A stretch of 64,000 nt of DNA from positions 62,001 to 126,000 of the forward strand of contig JAKPGJ010000027.1 in NCBI GenBank assembly GCA_029550965.1, given 5' to 3'. Positions 43,670 to 52,843 of this stretch are shown piece by piece (position 1 is the first letter of the stretch; each line of letters opens with the position of its first letter). Source of the stretch: Bacillota bacterium. GTDB lineage: Bacteria; Bacillota; Clostridia; Oscillospirales; CAG-382. The notes below the pieces were generated by a model that had not been told where the DNA came from, made no database searches, and saw only the letters and a list, made by a program, of their open reading frames with translations. Position numbers and translations under genes: made by a program.

Positions 43670-45073
43670 TTACGCAACTGTCTGTTTGCTTTCGGTTTTC
43701 GCCGTCGGTTTGCACTTGCTGCAGTAATGCGGACTGCATTTCCACAGCTTGTCGGCGGTGACTGCCCATTTTTCAGCGGCAGGCACGCACTTTTGGGAAA
43801 GCTCGTGCACATCCTCCGGGCTCTGCATATCGGTGGATTTCGCGCCGGACGCCTCGACCATCTTCACAATCATTTCCGGATTGTCCAGCAGCGGGCAGGG
43901 GCGCAGCATATTCTCGTTGAACGGCTGATTCATATAGTACTGCATAAAGAGCGGAGACTTGAGCGCTTCCAAAATGGTCTTGTCTTTGATGTTGGAATCG
44001 GAATAATGTATAAATGCACAGGGCTCCATATCTCCGTTCGCGTTGATGTGCAGATAAGAACGCCCGCCTGCGATACAGCCGCCGACATACTCGCCGTCGT
44101 TCCAGAAATCCAGCGTAAACAGCGGTTTTGTGTTTCTGAACTCCCTGATTTTGTGGTACATATATTCACGCTGCTCGTCGGTTACCATCAATGAAGGAAC
44201 TGCATCCTTGCCGACCGGTATGTAGGTAAAGAACCATGCGAACTTCGCGCCCTTCGCAATCATATCGTCAAAGAACGCGTCTGAGCCGATATCTTTGTAG
44301 TTTTGCGAGGTATAGCAGCAGGAAATACCGAACGGGAGCTTTTTGCGCTTTAAAATCTCCATCGCTTTGCATATTGCGTCATATGTACCCTTGCCTCTGC
44401 GGGAATCGGTTGCTTCCGCAAAGCCCTCTACGCTAATTGCGGGAACAAAGTTTTTGACGCGCAGCATATCGTCGGCAAACTGCTCGTCTATCAGCGTCGC
44501 GTTGGTAAAAGCGAGGAAAGCGCAGTCCTGATGTTTTTCGCACATCGCGATGATATCCTTCTTGCGGACCAGCGGCTCGCCGCCGGAATAAATATACATG
44601 TAAATGCCCAACTCTTTGCCCTGCCGGATAATGTCGTCCAGCTGTTCAAAGGTCATGCTCAACTTGTTTCCGTAATCCGCAGCCCAGCAGCCGATACAGT
44701 GCAGGTTGCATGCTGAGGTCGGATCCATCAAAATCGCCCAGGGGATATTGCATTTTTCTTTTTTCTGCAGTTTGCGCTGGCGCTTTGCGCCGATCAGGCT
44801 TGCGTTGATGATAAATGTTTCAAACAGCTTTTTCCGCACGCCGGCATCTATATCTGTCCATAGGGATTTATAAAGCTTATTCCAGTTGTTATCCTTATCG
44901 TTCAACGTATTTCGAATGGTTCTTATCTGGTTGTCAAGTGAGTGCTCTTTATCGCGCTTCTCAAGCCAGCGAAGAATCTTCGGGATGTTCTTGTCCGGGT
45001 CTTTGTCAAGATAGGATATAACCTGTTTTAAAGCTATGCTCTGCGCTTTTTCGTATAATTGATTGAAAAACAC
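43670..45073 (-). CDS. Radical SAM protein with long N-terminal region and Cys-rich C-terminus
   Basis: The 467-residue enzyme has the radical SAM cluster CNLHCIGC (CxxxCxxC) near residue 121, YIYSGGEPLVRKKDI near 158, and an ISVEG strand near 213. After the barrel come GCIAGGRSYLHINANGDMEPC near 328 and a final CSPHYCSKC cluster, suggesting an auxiliary SPASM-like Fe-S site. The 110-residue N-terminal helical extension (DPDKNIPKILRWLEKRD) is unusual. Start is GTG with GAGGG close. Substrate unknown; peptide modification is typical for SPASM-like enzymes. It has its own promoter, and the next gene encodes a Cys-rich protein. Confidence 0.88.
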   Translation of the reverse strand: MFFNQLYEKAQSIALKQVISYLDKDPDKNIPKILRWLEKRDKEHSLDNQIRTIRNTLNDKDNNWNKLYKSLWTDIDAGVRKKLFETFIINASLIGAKRQRKLQKKEKCNIPWAILMDPTSACNLHCIGCWAADYGNKLSMTFEQLDDIIRQGKELGIYMYIYSGGEPLVRKKDIIAMCEKHQDCAFLAFTNATLIDEQFADDMLRVKNFVPAISVEGFAEATDSRRGKGTYDAICKAMEILKRKKLPFGISCCYTSQNYKDIGSDAFFDDMIAKGAKFAWFFTYIPVGKDAVPSLMVTDEQREYMYHKIREFRNTKPLFTLDFWNDGEYVGGCIAGGRSYLHINANGDMEPCAFIHYSDSNIKDKTILEALKSPLFMQYYMNQPFNENMLRPCPLLDNPEMIVKMVEASGAKSTDMQSPEDVHELSQKCVPAAEKWAVTADKLWKCSPHYCSKCKPTAKTESKQTVA

Positions 45074-45115
45074 TTGCCCTCACCCTTTTTTATTTATATA
45101 CTGATACAATACAAT

Positions 45116-45143
45116 ATTATAATCAAACGGGTAGATTTGTCAA
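45116..45143 (-). promoter_or_regulatory. Promoter of the radical SAM gene
   Basis: Minus strand: TTGACA (45143-45138), 16 nt, TATAAT (45121-45116). Upstream, 45178-45202 contains TGACA...TGTCA around TTTTCACAAAT, a possible but unproven operator. Confidence 0.82.
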
Positions 45144-45323
45144 TGGACAATTGCCTTGAAATGTGTAAATTTTTTTTTGACATTTTCACAAATTGTCATA
45201 TTTTTATACAAAATCGCGCGAGTGTCTAACGGTTATATACGCTTTTAAACCTGCAGCAAACTGATTTTTTCCAATATTCATTTTATGATTCATTTTCGTA
45301 AAATCCAATTTGAAAATTATTAT

Positions 45324-45364
45324 AAAAAACTGCACTGAACGGAACAATTATCCGTCAGTGCAGT
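45324..45364 (-). terminator. Rho-independent terminator of pfkA
   Basis: Minus strand: CTGCACTGACGGA, loop, TCCGTTCAGTGCAG, TTTTTTA. It follows the pfkA stop directly. Confidence 0.92.
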
Positions 45365-45369
45365 AATTT

Positions 45370-46434
45370 TTACAGTGTTATATGGTCTATGATGTAATTA
45401 AGGTACTGCTTGTACGCCAGTTTGTCGGCGACAATCTTCTTCATGTCGTACAGTTTGTTCGGCGGGATGGAATCCAGCTCTTCCTGCGTGATGGTGTTCT
45501 TCATCAGTTTGTCGATCATCAAAGCGTCGTGGATATCCATCGAGACAATGCTGTTTCCGCGCAGGCAGACAACCTGCTTCATCTGACCGTTTACTAGGTT
45601 CTCCACCGCGGCGCAGCCCATTTGCGTAGCCAGCACTCTGTCGCGCAGCGTCGGCGAACCGCCTCTTTGAATGTGCGCGGGCCTTGCGAATCGGGTCTCG
45701 ATGCCGGTGCGCTGCTCAATCATCGCGCATAACTCTTCGCCGTAGCCTTCTCCCATGCCTTCGGACGTGATGATGAGGAAGTTGCGCTTTCCGTTCTTTC
45801 TCGCCTCAATCATTTTATCCACAACATGGTCAAAGTCGGTCGGAATCTCGCGAATGACAGCGGTGACAGCGCCCACCGCAATGGCTGTCTGCAAAGCGAT
45901 ATCGCCCGCGTCCCTGCCCATTACCTCGATGACGTTGCAGCGCGCGTGGCTCTCGCCCGTGTCGCGCAGCTTGTCAATCAGGTCCACCACCGTATTCATC
46001 GCGGTGTCAAAGCCGATGGTAATCTCGGTCGAGCCGATGTCGTTGTCAATCGTCGCGGGTATGCCGATGCAGGGAACTCCCGCGTTCGTAAGGTCAACGG
46101 CGCCTCTGAAGGTTCCGTCGCCGCCGATGGTGATAACGCCGTCTATGTCGTACTTGTGGCAGGTTTCAACCGCTTTCTGTATGCCCTCGGGGGTGCGGAA
46201 CTCCGCGCTTCTCGCCGTATAGAGCATCGTTCCTCCTCTGTTGATTATGTAAGAAACATCTCTTGGTCCGAGCTTCTTGATGTCCCCGTCGATTAATCCC
46301 TGATATCCGTTGTAAATGCCCATTACTTCGACGCCTTTGTAAAGCGCAAGACGTGTCACCGCTCTTATCGCCGCGTTCATGCCGGGCGCATCGCCCCCGG
46401 ACGTAAGCACGCCTATTCTTTTAAACTTAGCCAA
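45370..46434 (-). CDS. pfkA: ATP-dependent 6-phosphofructokinase
   Basis: The 354-residue enzyme phosphorylates fructose 6-phosphate in glycolysis. The motifs are GVLTSGGDAPGMNAAIRAV at the start, ITIGGDGTFRGA near residue 101 (Gly in GGDGT favours ATP over PPi), PATIDND near 125 with the catalytic Asp, and EVMGRDAGDIALQTA near 168. Most family members read PGTIDND, so Gly-to-Ala is a minor oddity. Length is a little over the 320 usual for short PfkA. It starts at TTG, 9 nt after GGAGG. A promoter and a terminator frame it as a single-gene unit. Confidence 0.96.
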   Translation of the reverse strand: MAKFKRIGVLTSGGDAPGMNAAIRAVTRLALYKGVEVMGIYNGYQGLIDGDIKKLGPRDVSYIINRGGTMLYTARSAEFRTPEGIQKAVETCHKYDIDGVITIGGDGTFRGAVDLTNAGVPCIGIPATIDNDIGSTEITIGFDTAMNTVVDLIDKLRDTGESHARCNVIEVMGRDAGDIALQTAIAVGAVTAVIREIPTDFDHVVDKMIEARKNGKRNFLIITSEGMGEGYGEELCAMIEQRTGIETRFARPAHIQRGGSPTLRDRVLATQMGCAAVENLVNGQMKQVVCLRGNSIVSMDIHDALMIDKLMKNTITQEELDSIPPNKLYDMKKIVADKLAYKQYLNYIIDHITL

Positions 46435-46468
46435 TGCAAATTGCCTCCGATACTTAAAATCCAGAGTA

Positions 46469-46497
46469 ATATTATCACTTCAGGCGGTAAAAGTCAA
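46469..46497 (-). promoter_or_regulatory. Promoter of pfkA
   Basis: Minus strand: TTGACT, 17 nt, TAATAT (46474-46469). It is back-to-back with the spoIVA control region. Confidence 0.75.
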
Positions 46498-46575
46498 ATA
46501 TTTTTTATCGTACTGGTTCTATTTGCCTGGTTTCAAGAATAATCTTGTAACAAACATATTAGGAGGTATATTGCA

Positions 46576-48054
46576 ATGACGGATTTAGGAATATATGCCG
46601 ATATCGCGAACAGGACCGGCGGCGATATATACATCGGAGTAGTCGGTCCTGTCAGAACGGGTAAATCCACATTAATCAAAAGATTTATTGAATATTTAGT
46701 ACTGCCGAATATTGAGGGAGATTTCGTCCGCGAAAGAGCGAAGGATGAAATGCCGCAGTCCGCGTCCGGACGTACGGTTATGACCACCGAGCCGAAGTTT
46801 ATTCCCGAAGAAGCCGTGCGCATTGAGCTGGATGAGAACGCTTCGTTCCGCGTAAAGCTGATCGACTGCGTCGGCTACATCGTGCCGGGCGCCATCGGTC
46901 ACATCGAGGACAACGCGCCGAGAATGGTTATGACGCCGTGGTCGCCGAATCCTTTGCCCTTTGAGGAAGCCGCCGAGCTGGGCACCAAGAAGGTTATTCG
47001 GGATCATTCCACCATCGGACTTGTGGTCACCACCGACGGCAGCATCGGCGATATTCCGAGAGAGAGCTACATAAACGCGGAAAAGCGGGTCGTAGAGGAA
47101 TTAAAGGCCATCAACAAGCCCTTTATCGTCGTGCTCAACTGTCTGAACCCGCAAAGCCCGCAGTCGCAGGCGCTCGCGAACGAGCTGGAGCAGGCGTACG
47201 ACGTGCCGGTCATCCCGATCAACTGCCTGGACATGACGGACAGCGAGATTAAGGAAATCCTCAAAAACGTGCTCTACGAGTTCCCGGTCTGCGAAATCAA
47301 GGTGAATATGCCCTCCTGGGTTGACGTGCTTGAGGACAGCAGTCCGCTCAAACAGGGCATCTACGAGGAAATCGCAAGATGCGCCGGCAAGCTCAACCGC
47401 GTCGGCGAGATTAAGGACGTATTCGATTCCTTCTCGGCAGAGAACGGCGCGATCAAGGCGCGTCTGGAAAGCCTGAATTTGGGCGAAGGCAGCGCGAAGA
47501 TTGAGATTAAGATTCCGGATAAGATCTTCTATCAGATACTCGGTGAGAAGTGCGGCTTTGAGATCGAGGACGAGCAAAGCCTGTTCAAGATTATGAACGA
47601 CCTCGCCAAGGTAAAACGCAACTACGACAAAGTCGCGGCGGCAATCGAGCAGGTCAACGAGGAGGGCTACGGCATCGTTACCCCGTCCATAGAGGACCTC
47701 AAGCTCGAAGAACCCGAAATCGTCAAGCAGCCGGGCGGATACGGAGTAAAGCTGAAGGCGAGCGCGCCTTCGATTCACATGATCAAGGCGAACATCGAAA
47801 CCGAAGTCAGTCCGATGGTCGGCACCGAACGCCAGAGCGAAGAGCTGGTCAAATTCCTGCTCAAGGAGTTTGAGGAGGACCCGAAGAAGATTTGGGAGAC
47901 CAATATGTTCGGCAAGACGCTCCACGAGCTGGTCGGCGAAGGGCTGAATACCAAGCTGCAGCATATGCCGCTCGACGCGCGCATGAAGCTATCGGAAACG
48001 CTGCAGAAAATCATCAACGACGGCAGCAGCGGCCTGATCTGCATCCTGCTGTAA
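46576..48054 (+). CDS. spoIVA: Stage IV sporulation protein A (spore coat ATPase)
   Basis: The 492-residue protein matches SpoIVA throughout: MTDLGIYADIANRTGGDIYI at the start, Walker A GPVRTGKST with Lys30, PQSASGRTVMTTEPKFIPE near residue 61 and a C-terminus ending SSGLICILL that anchors it to SpoVM-marked forespore membrane. It polymerises with ATP hydrolysis to form the coat basement layer. AGGAGG lies 9 nt before the ATG. It is expected to be transcribed by SigE; I could not find a clear SigE box. It identifies the host as an endospore former, at least genetically. Confidence 0.98.
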   Translation: MTDLGIYADIANRTGGDIYIGVVGPVRTGKSTLIKRFIEYLVLPNIEGDFVRERAKDEMPQSASGRTVMTTEPKFIPEEAVRIELDENASFRVKLIDCVGYIVPGAIGHIEDNAPRMVMTPWSPNPLPFEEAAELGTKKVIRDHSTIGLVVTTDGSIGDIPRESYINAEKRVVEELKAINKPFIVVLNCLNPQSPQSQALANELEQAYDVPVIPINCLDMTDSEIKEILKNVLYEFPVCEIKVNMPSWVDVLEDSSPLKQGIYEEIARCAGKLNRVGEIKDVFDSFSAENGAIKARLESLNLGEGSAKIEIKIPDKIFYQILGEKCGFEIEDEQSLFKIMNDLAKVKRNYDKVAAAIEQVNEEGYGIVTPSIEDLKLEEPEIVKQPGGYGVKLKASAPSIHMIKANIETEVSPMVGTERQSEELVKFLLKEFEEDPKKIWETNMFGKTLHELVGEGLNTKLQHMPLDARMKLSETLQKIINDGSSGLICILL

Positions 48055-48069
48055 GGCAGGGTTGACGCC

Positions 48070-48363
48070 ATGTATCCCCTGTTGATTGAAAGGTCTGAAC
48101 GTAAAATGCTTGCGCTTTACTCCTGCTTGAAAAACAAGGAAGTCATCAACATCACCGACGGCAGGCGGCTGGGCTGCATCATCGATCTTGAGATAGACGC
48201 CTGCTGCGGCAAGATTCTCAGAATCGTGCTTCCTTCTCAGGACGGCTTTTTCAGTTCGTTCTCCTCCAAAAACAACATCTGCATCCCCTGGGAGAACATC
48301 GAAAGAGTCGGCGACGACATCATCCTCGTCCGCGACTGCGATATCCGGCCAAGAAAAAAATAA
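48070..48363 (+). CDS. YlmC/YmxH family sporulation protein (PRC-barrel)
   Basis: The 97-residue product contains LKNKEVINITDGRRLGCIIDLEID near residue 20 split here as KEVINITDGRRLG and IDLEID, then an IPWENIERVGDDIILV strand pair, as in the small PRC-barrel YlmC/YmxH proteins linked with sporulation in Clostridia. The ATG at 48070 has AGGG 8 nt upstream; the ATG at 48106 (MLALYSCL) is nearer the usual family start and is an alternative. It follows spoIVA by 15 bp and shares its transcript. Molecular function is unknown. Confidence 0.85.
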   Translation: MYPLLIERSERKMLALYSCLKNKEVINITDGRRLGCIIDLEIDACCGKILRIVLPSQDGFFSSFSSKNNICIPWENIERVGDDIILVRDCDIRPRKK

Positions 48364-48420
48364 AAAAAGATATCCTCATTTCCGACGCTTTCTGCAAAAT
48401 CGGAAGTGGGGATATTTTTT
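48363..48420 (+). terminator. Rho-independent terminator of the spoIVA operon
   Basis: ATATCCTCATTTCCGA, 14-nt loop, TCGGAAGTGGGGATAT, TTTTTTG. A long stem with two imperfect pairs, starting at the stop codon. Confidence 0.9.
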
Positions 48421-48498
48421 GTCTGCCCGCATATAAAATTAGTCGCCGCTAATAAAACACGTCCTCACCGCTGTTTTGACGGCGTGCGGATTTTTCTA

Positions 48499-48527
48499 TT
48501 GACATTTTTTAATTTATAGCGAATAAT
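48499..48527 (+). promoter_or_regulatory. Promoter of the DUF4434 lipoprotein gene
   Basis: TTGACA, 17 nt, AATAAT. The -35 is perfect and the -10 is one to two bases off. Confidence 0.65.
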
Positions 48528-48566
48528 ATAGTTAATATAAAAAATGTTTGGAGGGAAATTTTCGAC

Positions 48567-50462
48567 ATGAAAAAACTGCCGCTGATTTTGCTGGTGTTGA
48601 TTTGCCTGAACCTTTTTGCGGCCTGCAGCAAACCCGGTCCAAACACCGACAGCAAATCAGAAGCGAATTCGCTTGAATCGGAGGAAAGCATGGAAGAACC
48701 CGTAAAGGATTATCCGGTCATATCCGGTTCGTTTATTCAGTACGAGCCTTTTCTGAACTACACGGATAAACAGTTGACAAAGCATTTCGATTACCTGCAG
48801 GAAGCCGGCATCAAGTATCTCGTGCTTTACACGTCGGCTTTCCAGAACAAAGACGGGGCTTTCACAACCGTTTACTATCCGTCTAAACTTGCCGAGGCGA
48901 AGAAAAGCGACGAGTACGACGATTCCCATGCCGATATTACCGAGCGGATGCTTGCGCAGTGCCAAAGCCACGGAATCAAAGCCTTTTTGTCCCCGAACTA
49001 TTCCCCGGACGGCTGGGCGAACAGCTACAACATTCTTTACACGGACACCATCGGCATCCCCGACGCCGACTGGCACCGGCGTTTTTCAAACGACAGCGTC
49101 GCGATCGCCGAGGAACTGTATTCTCTTTATAAAGAAAAGTACGGCGACGCTTTTTACGGCTGGTATTTTGTGCCCGAGTTCACCAATTACTGCGAAGGGG
49201 TTACGGACGTACACATAGACAAAATGGCGGAAATGCTCAATATTTACATTGACGGCATCAACGCGCTCGACCCCTCCATGCCCTTCCTGATGTCCCCGTA
49301 TTTCGTTGAATCGTACGCAACCCCTCAGGAAACCGCGGCGTTTTTTGACAAGCTGTTTACCAAAGTGCATTTCCGCAAAGGGGACATATTCTGCCCGCAG
49401 GACTGCGTGGGCAGCGGGTTTCTGAACGCGCAGACCTTTATGAACTATTATAAAGAGCTGAAAACCGTCATCGACAAGTACCCCAACCTTTCCCTCTGGG
49501 GCAACCCGGAAAATTTTAAACAGGCAAACTGGAGCGCCGCGCCCGTCACCCGCTTTGTCTATCAGCTTCAGGCCGCTGCGCCCTATGTGGAAGGCTTTAT
49601 CTCCTTCGCGTACTCGCATTACTACGCGCCGGATATCCGCGGAACCGCCGTCTTCCATAATGATTATGTAAACTATTACAAAACCGGTCAGGTGCGCTAT
49701 TTTTCCGACAGCGAGCGGATTGAGCCGATCTCCTTTGAAGTTTTGAACAGCGCGACCGGCGTCAGCCTGAAAGCGTCCTTTCAAAACTGCAAATACGGCG
49801 TTTCCTACGTCGAATTCTATCGGGATTCGGAGCTGGTCGCCACCGCGCACACCGATATGAAGAACTACGGCGACCAAACGCTTACGTTTACGGCGACCGA
49901 CAGAGGCGCGGCTTCGGGACAGGAATATACCTATTCCGTTATCGCGTACGACTTTATTTTAAATAAATCCGAAAAACAGGAAGCGAAACTTGCCGTATCC
50001 GCGCCTGAATGCGTCAGCGTCGGCAAGCCTTACGCCACCGACTACAACGGTTATCAAACCTATCCCGACGACGGCAAAAAGCTCACGGACGGCAAATTCG
50101 CGTCCACGACCGAGTATTACGACCCGGCGGCTTCCGGCTTTGCCGGCGTTTCGGACGTTTCGTTTGTCATCGACCTTGAAGAAACCACCCAAATCAGCGC
50201 CGTCGTCGCGCGCGCGCTCTCCAGCGGAAGCGGCGGCGCGATTGTGAGCAGTTTTGTCGAGGTTTCCTTCTCCGACGACGGCCAAACCTTTACCGGCGCG
50301 GTCAAAGTCGACGCGACGCTTGCGAAAATCGAGAACGGCTACTCGATTGTGGAAATACCGGTTACGGGCGTCGCCGCGCGGTATGTAAAGGTTTCCTACC
50401 TGTCGCTCCGCAACTGGCTGTTTATCGACGAAATATCGGTGTATCGCGAATCAAATCCGTAA
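48567..50462 (+). CDS. DUF4434 glycosidase-like lipoprotein with C-terminal discoidin-like domain
   Basis: The 631-residue product has a lipobox (LNLFAAC near residue 20) and a Ser/Glu-rich linker. A TIM-barrel-like DUF4434 domain follows (about 50-345, with GSFIQYEPFLNYTDKQLTKH, FLSPNYSPDGWAN and FYGWYFVPEF), then a fibronectin-like beta domain (about 390-475). The C-terminal discoidin/F5-8C domain (about 480-630, with KKLTDGKFAS and VAARYVKVSYLSLRNWLFID) ends it. The domain style resembles the DUF4855 protein at 34-36 kb, suggesting shared glycan targets. Enzyme activity is inferred only. It has its own promoter and terminator. Confidence 0.85.
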   Translation: MKKLPLILLVLICLNLFAACSKPGPNTDSKSEANSLESEESMEEPVKDYPVISGSFIQYEPFLNYTDKQLTKHFDYLQEAGIKYLVLYTSAFQNKDGAFTTVYYPSKLAEAKKSDEYDDSHADITERMLAQCQSHGIKAFLSPNYSPDGWANSYNILYTDTIGIPDADWHRRFSNDSVAIAEELYSLYKEKYGDAFYGWYFVPEFTNYCEGVTDVHIDKMAEMLNIYIDGINALDPSMPFLMSPYFVESYATPQETAAFFDKLFTKVHFRKGDIFCPQDCVGSGFLNAQTFMNYYKELKTVIDKYPNLSLWGNPENFKQANWSAAPVTRFVYQLQAAAPYVEGFISFAYSHYYAPDIRGTAVFHNDYVNYYKTGQVRYFSDSERIEPISFEVLNSATGVSLKASFQNCKYGVSYVEFYRDSELVATAHTDMKNYGDQTLTFTATDRGAASGQEYTYSVIAYDFILNKSEKQEAKLAVSAPECVSVGKPYATDYNGYQTYPDDGKKLTDGKFASTTEYYDPAASGFAGVSDVSFVIDLEETTQISAVVARALSSGSGGAIVSSFVEVSFSDDGQTFTGAVKVDATLAKIENGYSIVEIPVTGVAARYVKVSYLSLRNWLFIDEISVYRESNP

Positions 50463-50468
50463 TAAAAG

Positions 50469-50500
50469 AACGCCTGCAATCCGCTTGCAGGCGTTTTTTC
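50469..50500. terminator. Terminator between DUF4434 gene and the glycan operon
   Basis: AACGCCTGCAA, 5-nt loop, TTGCAGGCGTTTTTT. On the minus strand the stem is followed by CTTTTATT, so it may also end the glycan operon. Confidence 0.92.
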
Positions 50501-50527
50501 GTCGGTTCGCTTTTCGGGAGGTATTTT

Positions 50528-52810
50528 TTAGTTTAAGGTTTCAAGGAATTTTATAAACCGCTCGGTCGAGAAGTCCGCGCCCGTTACGACCGCTTCCGCG
50601 GCGTCGCTGATAAAGTCCACGGGGATATCGCTCGCTTTCTTGATTACGCACATAAAGCGCGGGTCGTAGAAGGGCTGTTTTTTTAGGAACTGATTGTTGG
50701 TAATCAGCCGTTTTTTGTAGGTAACCGCCTCGCAGGTGCGTATGGTAAACCCGTGCTGTTCGCCCTGCAGAATCTCGAGCACGCACTTCGTGTCCGCCAC
50801 GCGCTGCAAAACCTGCTTGTAGTTCAGCCAGCAGTTGTAGTGAATGCCGGTTCCTGTTAGCTGTTTTTCTTTTTCCACGTTGTTGACATAGAATTCGCAC
50901 TTGATATTGCGCGCCGTCAAATAGCGATAGATATCGTGAATCATGTCCAGCCTGTCCTTGCCTTTGCCGACAAAGAACACGTCGCTTTTGTCGCCGCTCT
51001 CCCGAATCGCGTCGTCCCGCTCGTACAGCCCGTTGAAGTAGAGAAAACCGTTTTTCGCGGCTTCCTTCTCGTCAAAGGAAATCACCTTGTCGTACAAAGG
51101 CAGAATCCGCTCAAGATAGCGCCTGTTCTCGTGGTTAATCGGGTTGACGATATAAAAGGCGAGAACCGCGTTCGGGTATTTTTTGCGCAGATAGCGAAGA
51201 TACTGCTTGTCATAAGCCGGCGCGACGTATTCAAAGAACAATATCAGCTTTACGTTTTCCGGATTTTTCACCTTGAAGTATTCCGGATACCATATCCGTT
51301 TCAGCGGCAAAGGCACATAGCTGTTAAGTCTTATGGAATTATGATAATACCACAGCTTGTTCTTCGAGAAGGTCTCCGCAAGAAGAACGCCTTCGGTTCT
51401 CTCCAGCCGGAACCGAACCGCATCCCAATAATCGTACTCCGGCAGGAACAATATCTTCATCCTGTCCGTTTCGTTCGTCAAAGGCTTTTTGACGCTCAGT
51501 TTCCAGAACGGTTTATACAGCAGATAGTAGCAGCACACGATCGAGAACAGGTCCAGAATTCTCGTCGCGGTGAGGATGTAGGAAATAAACAGCTCGCCGA
51601 ACAGCTGCGACACAAGATAATACCCATAGTATCCGGCCAGAATTGTCCAAAGCTCGTTTCGGCTTTTCCGCGCGACGCTTCGCATCAGGGTCGTAAAGAA
51701 ACCCAATACGGCATTGAAGAATACGACGCCGAACCAGCCGAAGTCATTATAATAGCTCCAGTTCGCAGTGTATATGTTTGTGCCGCTGTTTTTGGGAAAG
51801 TAAGTGTTCTCGCCGTAAATGTTCTGCGGTATCGGAATGTCCGCGCCGAACCTGTTTAAGAAGGTTTTCACGCCGTAAAAGGTCTGATAATCGGGATTTC
51901 GGTCTCTGTTTTCCAGATATTCGTTTAAGCCCGCGATCGACGACCCGACGTATCTGCTGAATACGTCCGTCAGCGCGTTGCTTTGGCTTTTGCCGGTTAA
52001 ATAACCGAACATCCAGAACGCCGTGAAAAACACCAGCAAGCAGACAAGCCCGATTTTCGCGAATTTCCAGATGTTCACCCGAACGGTGCGTTTTTTGTTC
52101 TGATACACAAGGATGATCATTAAAAAAGTAACGGTGATGTAGGACAAAAAACCGATTCTTGCCGTGGACAACACGAGCAGGATAAAGTACGGTATCAGCA
52201 TCGCGAAATACTTGTGATTCCGAAGCAGTATTTGCTTTATCCTGATTTTTCCCGAAGCGGTTTTTTCGTTGATTATGTTTTTGATCATGATAAGCGTGCA
52301 GACATAAGCGACGCCGGTCTGGAAGTAAGAGAGGACAACGAGCAGATAATTTCTGGGAACGTCATGGTACAGGTAGGCGTTACGGACAAACGCCAGCATC
52401 GGTCCGCCGCCCGCATAACCGTACATTTTGGCAATATGCACGGTATATATGTATGAAAAAACGCAGGTCAAAACGCCAAGCCCGAATATTACGAACAAAG
52501 TTCGATCATCGGGCTTCATCGGCCTGCTTTTTTCTTCCGAACCGCTAAAACCATTCCACTGCTTCTTTTTGAATAAATACCCGCACAGTTTTTCGCCGGC
52601 AAAAATCGACAGAATGCAGGTCATGATCATCAGCGGCAGTTTATACGAATACGTCACGCCCCAGTAGCTGCAGCACAGAAGCGCGACGAAAACGGCGATG
52701 GAATAGGATACGCTGGAGATAAAGGAAGCGGACAGAATATCCCCATGATTTATCTTATAAAAAGCAAATATGCCAATCAGCAGCAATAAAAACAAAACAC
52801 ATAACCACAT
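50528..52810 (-). CDS. Polysaccharide polymerase (Wzy-like) fused to a glycosyltransferase-like domain
   Basis: The 760-residue product has an N-terminal part of about 435 residues with some eleven membrane helices and a big extracytoplasmic loop (SRYVGSSIAGLNEYLENR, NRFGADIPIPQNIYGENTYF), as in oligosaccharide-repeat polymerases of the O-antigen/EPS kind. From about residue 447 (MKILFLPEYDYWDAVRFRLE) a soluble domain of about 310 residues begins, with VKLILFFEYVAPAYDKQYL, DKVISFDEKEA and GFTIRTCEAVTYKKRLITNN, resembling stand-alone glycosyltransferase-like proteins of capsule loci. I see no ribosome binding site at the internal Met. It ends the operon. Confidence 0.78.
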   Translation of the reverse strand: MWLCVLFLLLLIGIFAFYKINHGDILSASFISSVSYSIAVFVALLCCSYWGVTYSYKLPLMIMTCILSIFAGEKLCGYLFKKKQWNGFSGSEEKSRPMKPDDRTLFVIFGLGVLTCVFSYIYTVHIAKMYGYAGGGPMLAFVRNAYLYHDVPRNYLLVVLSYFQTGVAYVCTLIMIKNIINEKTASGKIRIKQILLRNHKYFAMLIPYFILLVLSTARIGFLSYITVTFLMIILVYQNKKRTVRVNIWKFAKIGLVCLLVFFTAFWMFGYLTGKSQSNALTDVFSRYVGSSIAGLNEYLENRDRNPDYQTFYGVKTFLNRFGADIPIPQNIYGENTYFPKNSGTNIYTANWSYYNDFGWFGVVFFNAVLGFFTTLMRSVARKSRNELWTILAGYYGYYLVSQLFGELFISYILTATRILDLFSIVCCYYLLYKPFWKLSVKKPLTNETDRMKILFLPEYDYWDAVRFRLERTEGVLLAETFSKNKLWYYHNSIRLNSYVPLPLKRIWYPEYFKVKNPENVKLILFFEYVAPAYDKQYLRYLRKKYPNAVLAFYIVNPINHENRRYLERILPLYDKVISFDEKEAAKNGFLYFNGLYERDDAIRESGDKSDVFFVGKGKDRLDMIHDIYRYLTARNIKCEFYVNNVEKEKQLTGTGIHYNCWLNYKQVLQRVADTKCVLEILQGEQHGFTIRTCEAVTYKKRLITNNQFLKKQPFYDPRFMCVIKKASDIPVDFISDAAEAVVTGADFSTERFIKFLETLN

Positions 52811-52843
52811 GGATAGAGCACTCCGAATTTCTTTTTCTCCATC

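Noticed and set aside
43654-43761. Plus-strand 35-codon Cys-rich frame with a perfect AAAGGAGG site, antisense to the radical SAM gene end
   Set aside because: It looks attractive as a small peptide gene, but it lies wholly antisense to the conserved Cys motifs of the enzyme, which explain its Cys content, and no promoter is evident.
46550-46575. SigE-type -10 (CATATTAG) in front of spoIVA
   Set aside because: It overlaps the ribosome binding site, so a transcript from it could not be translated normally.
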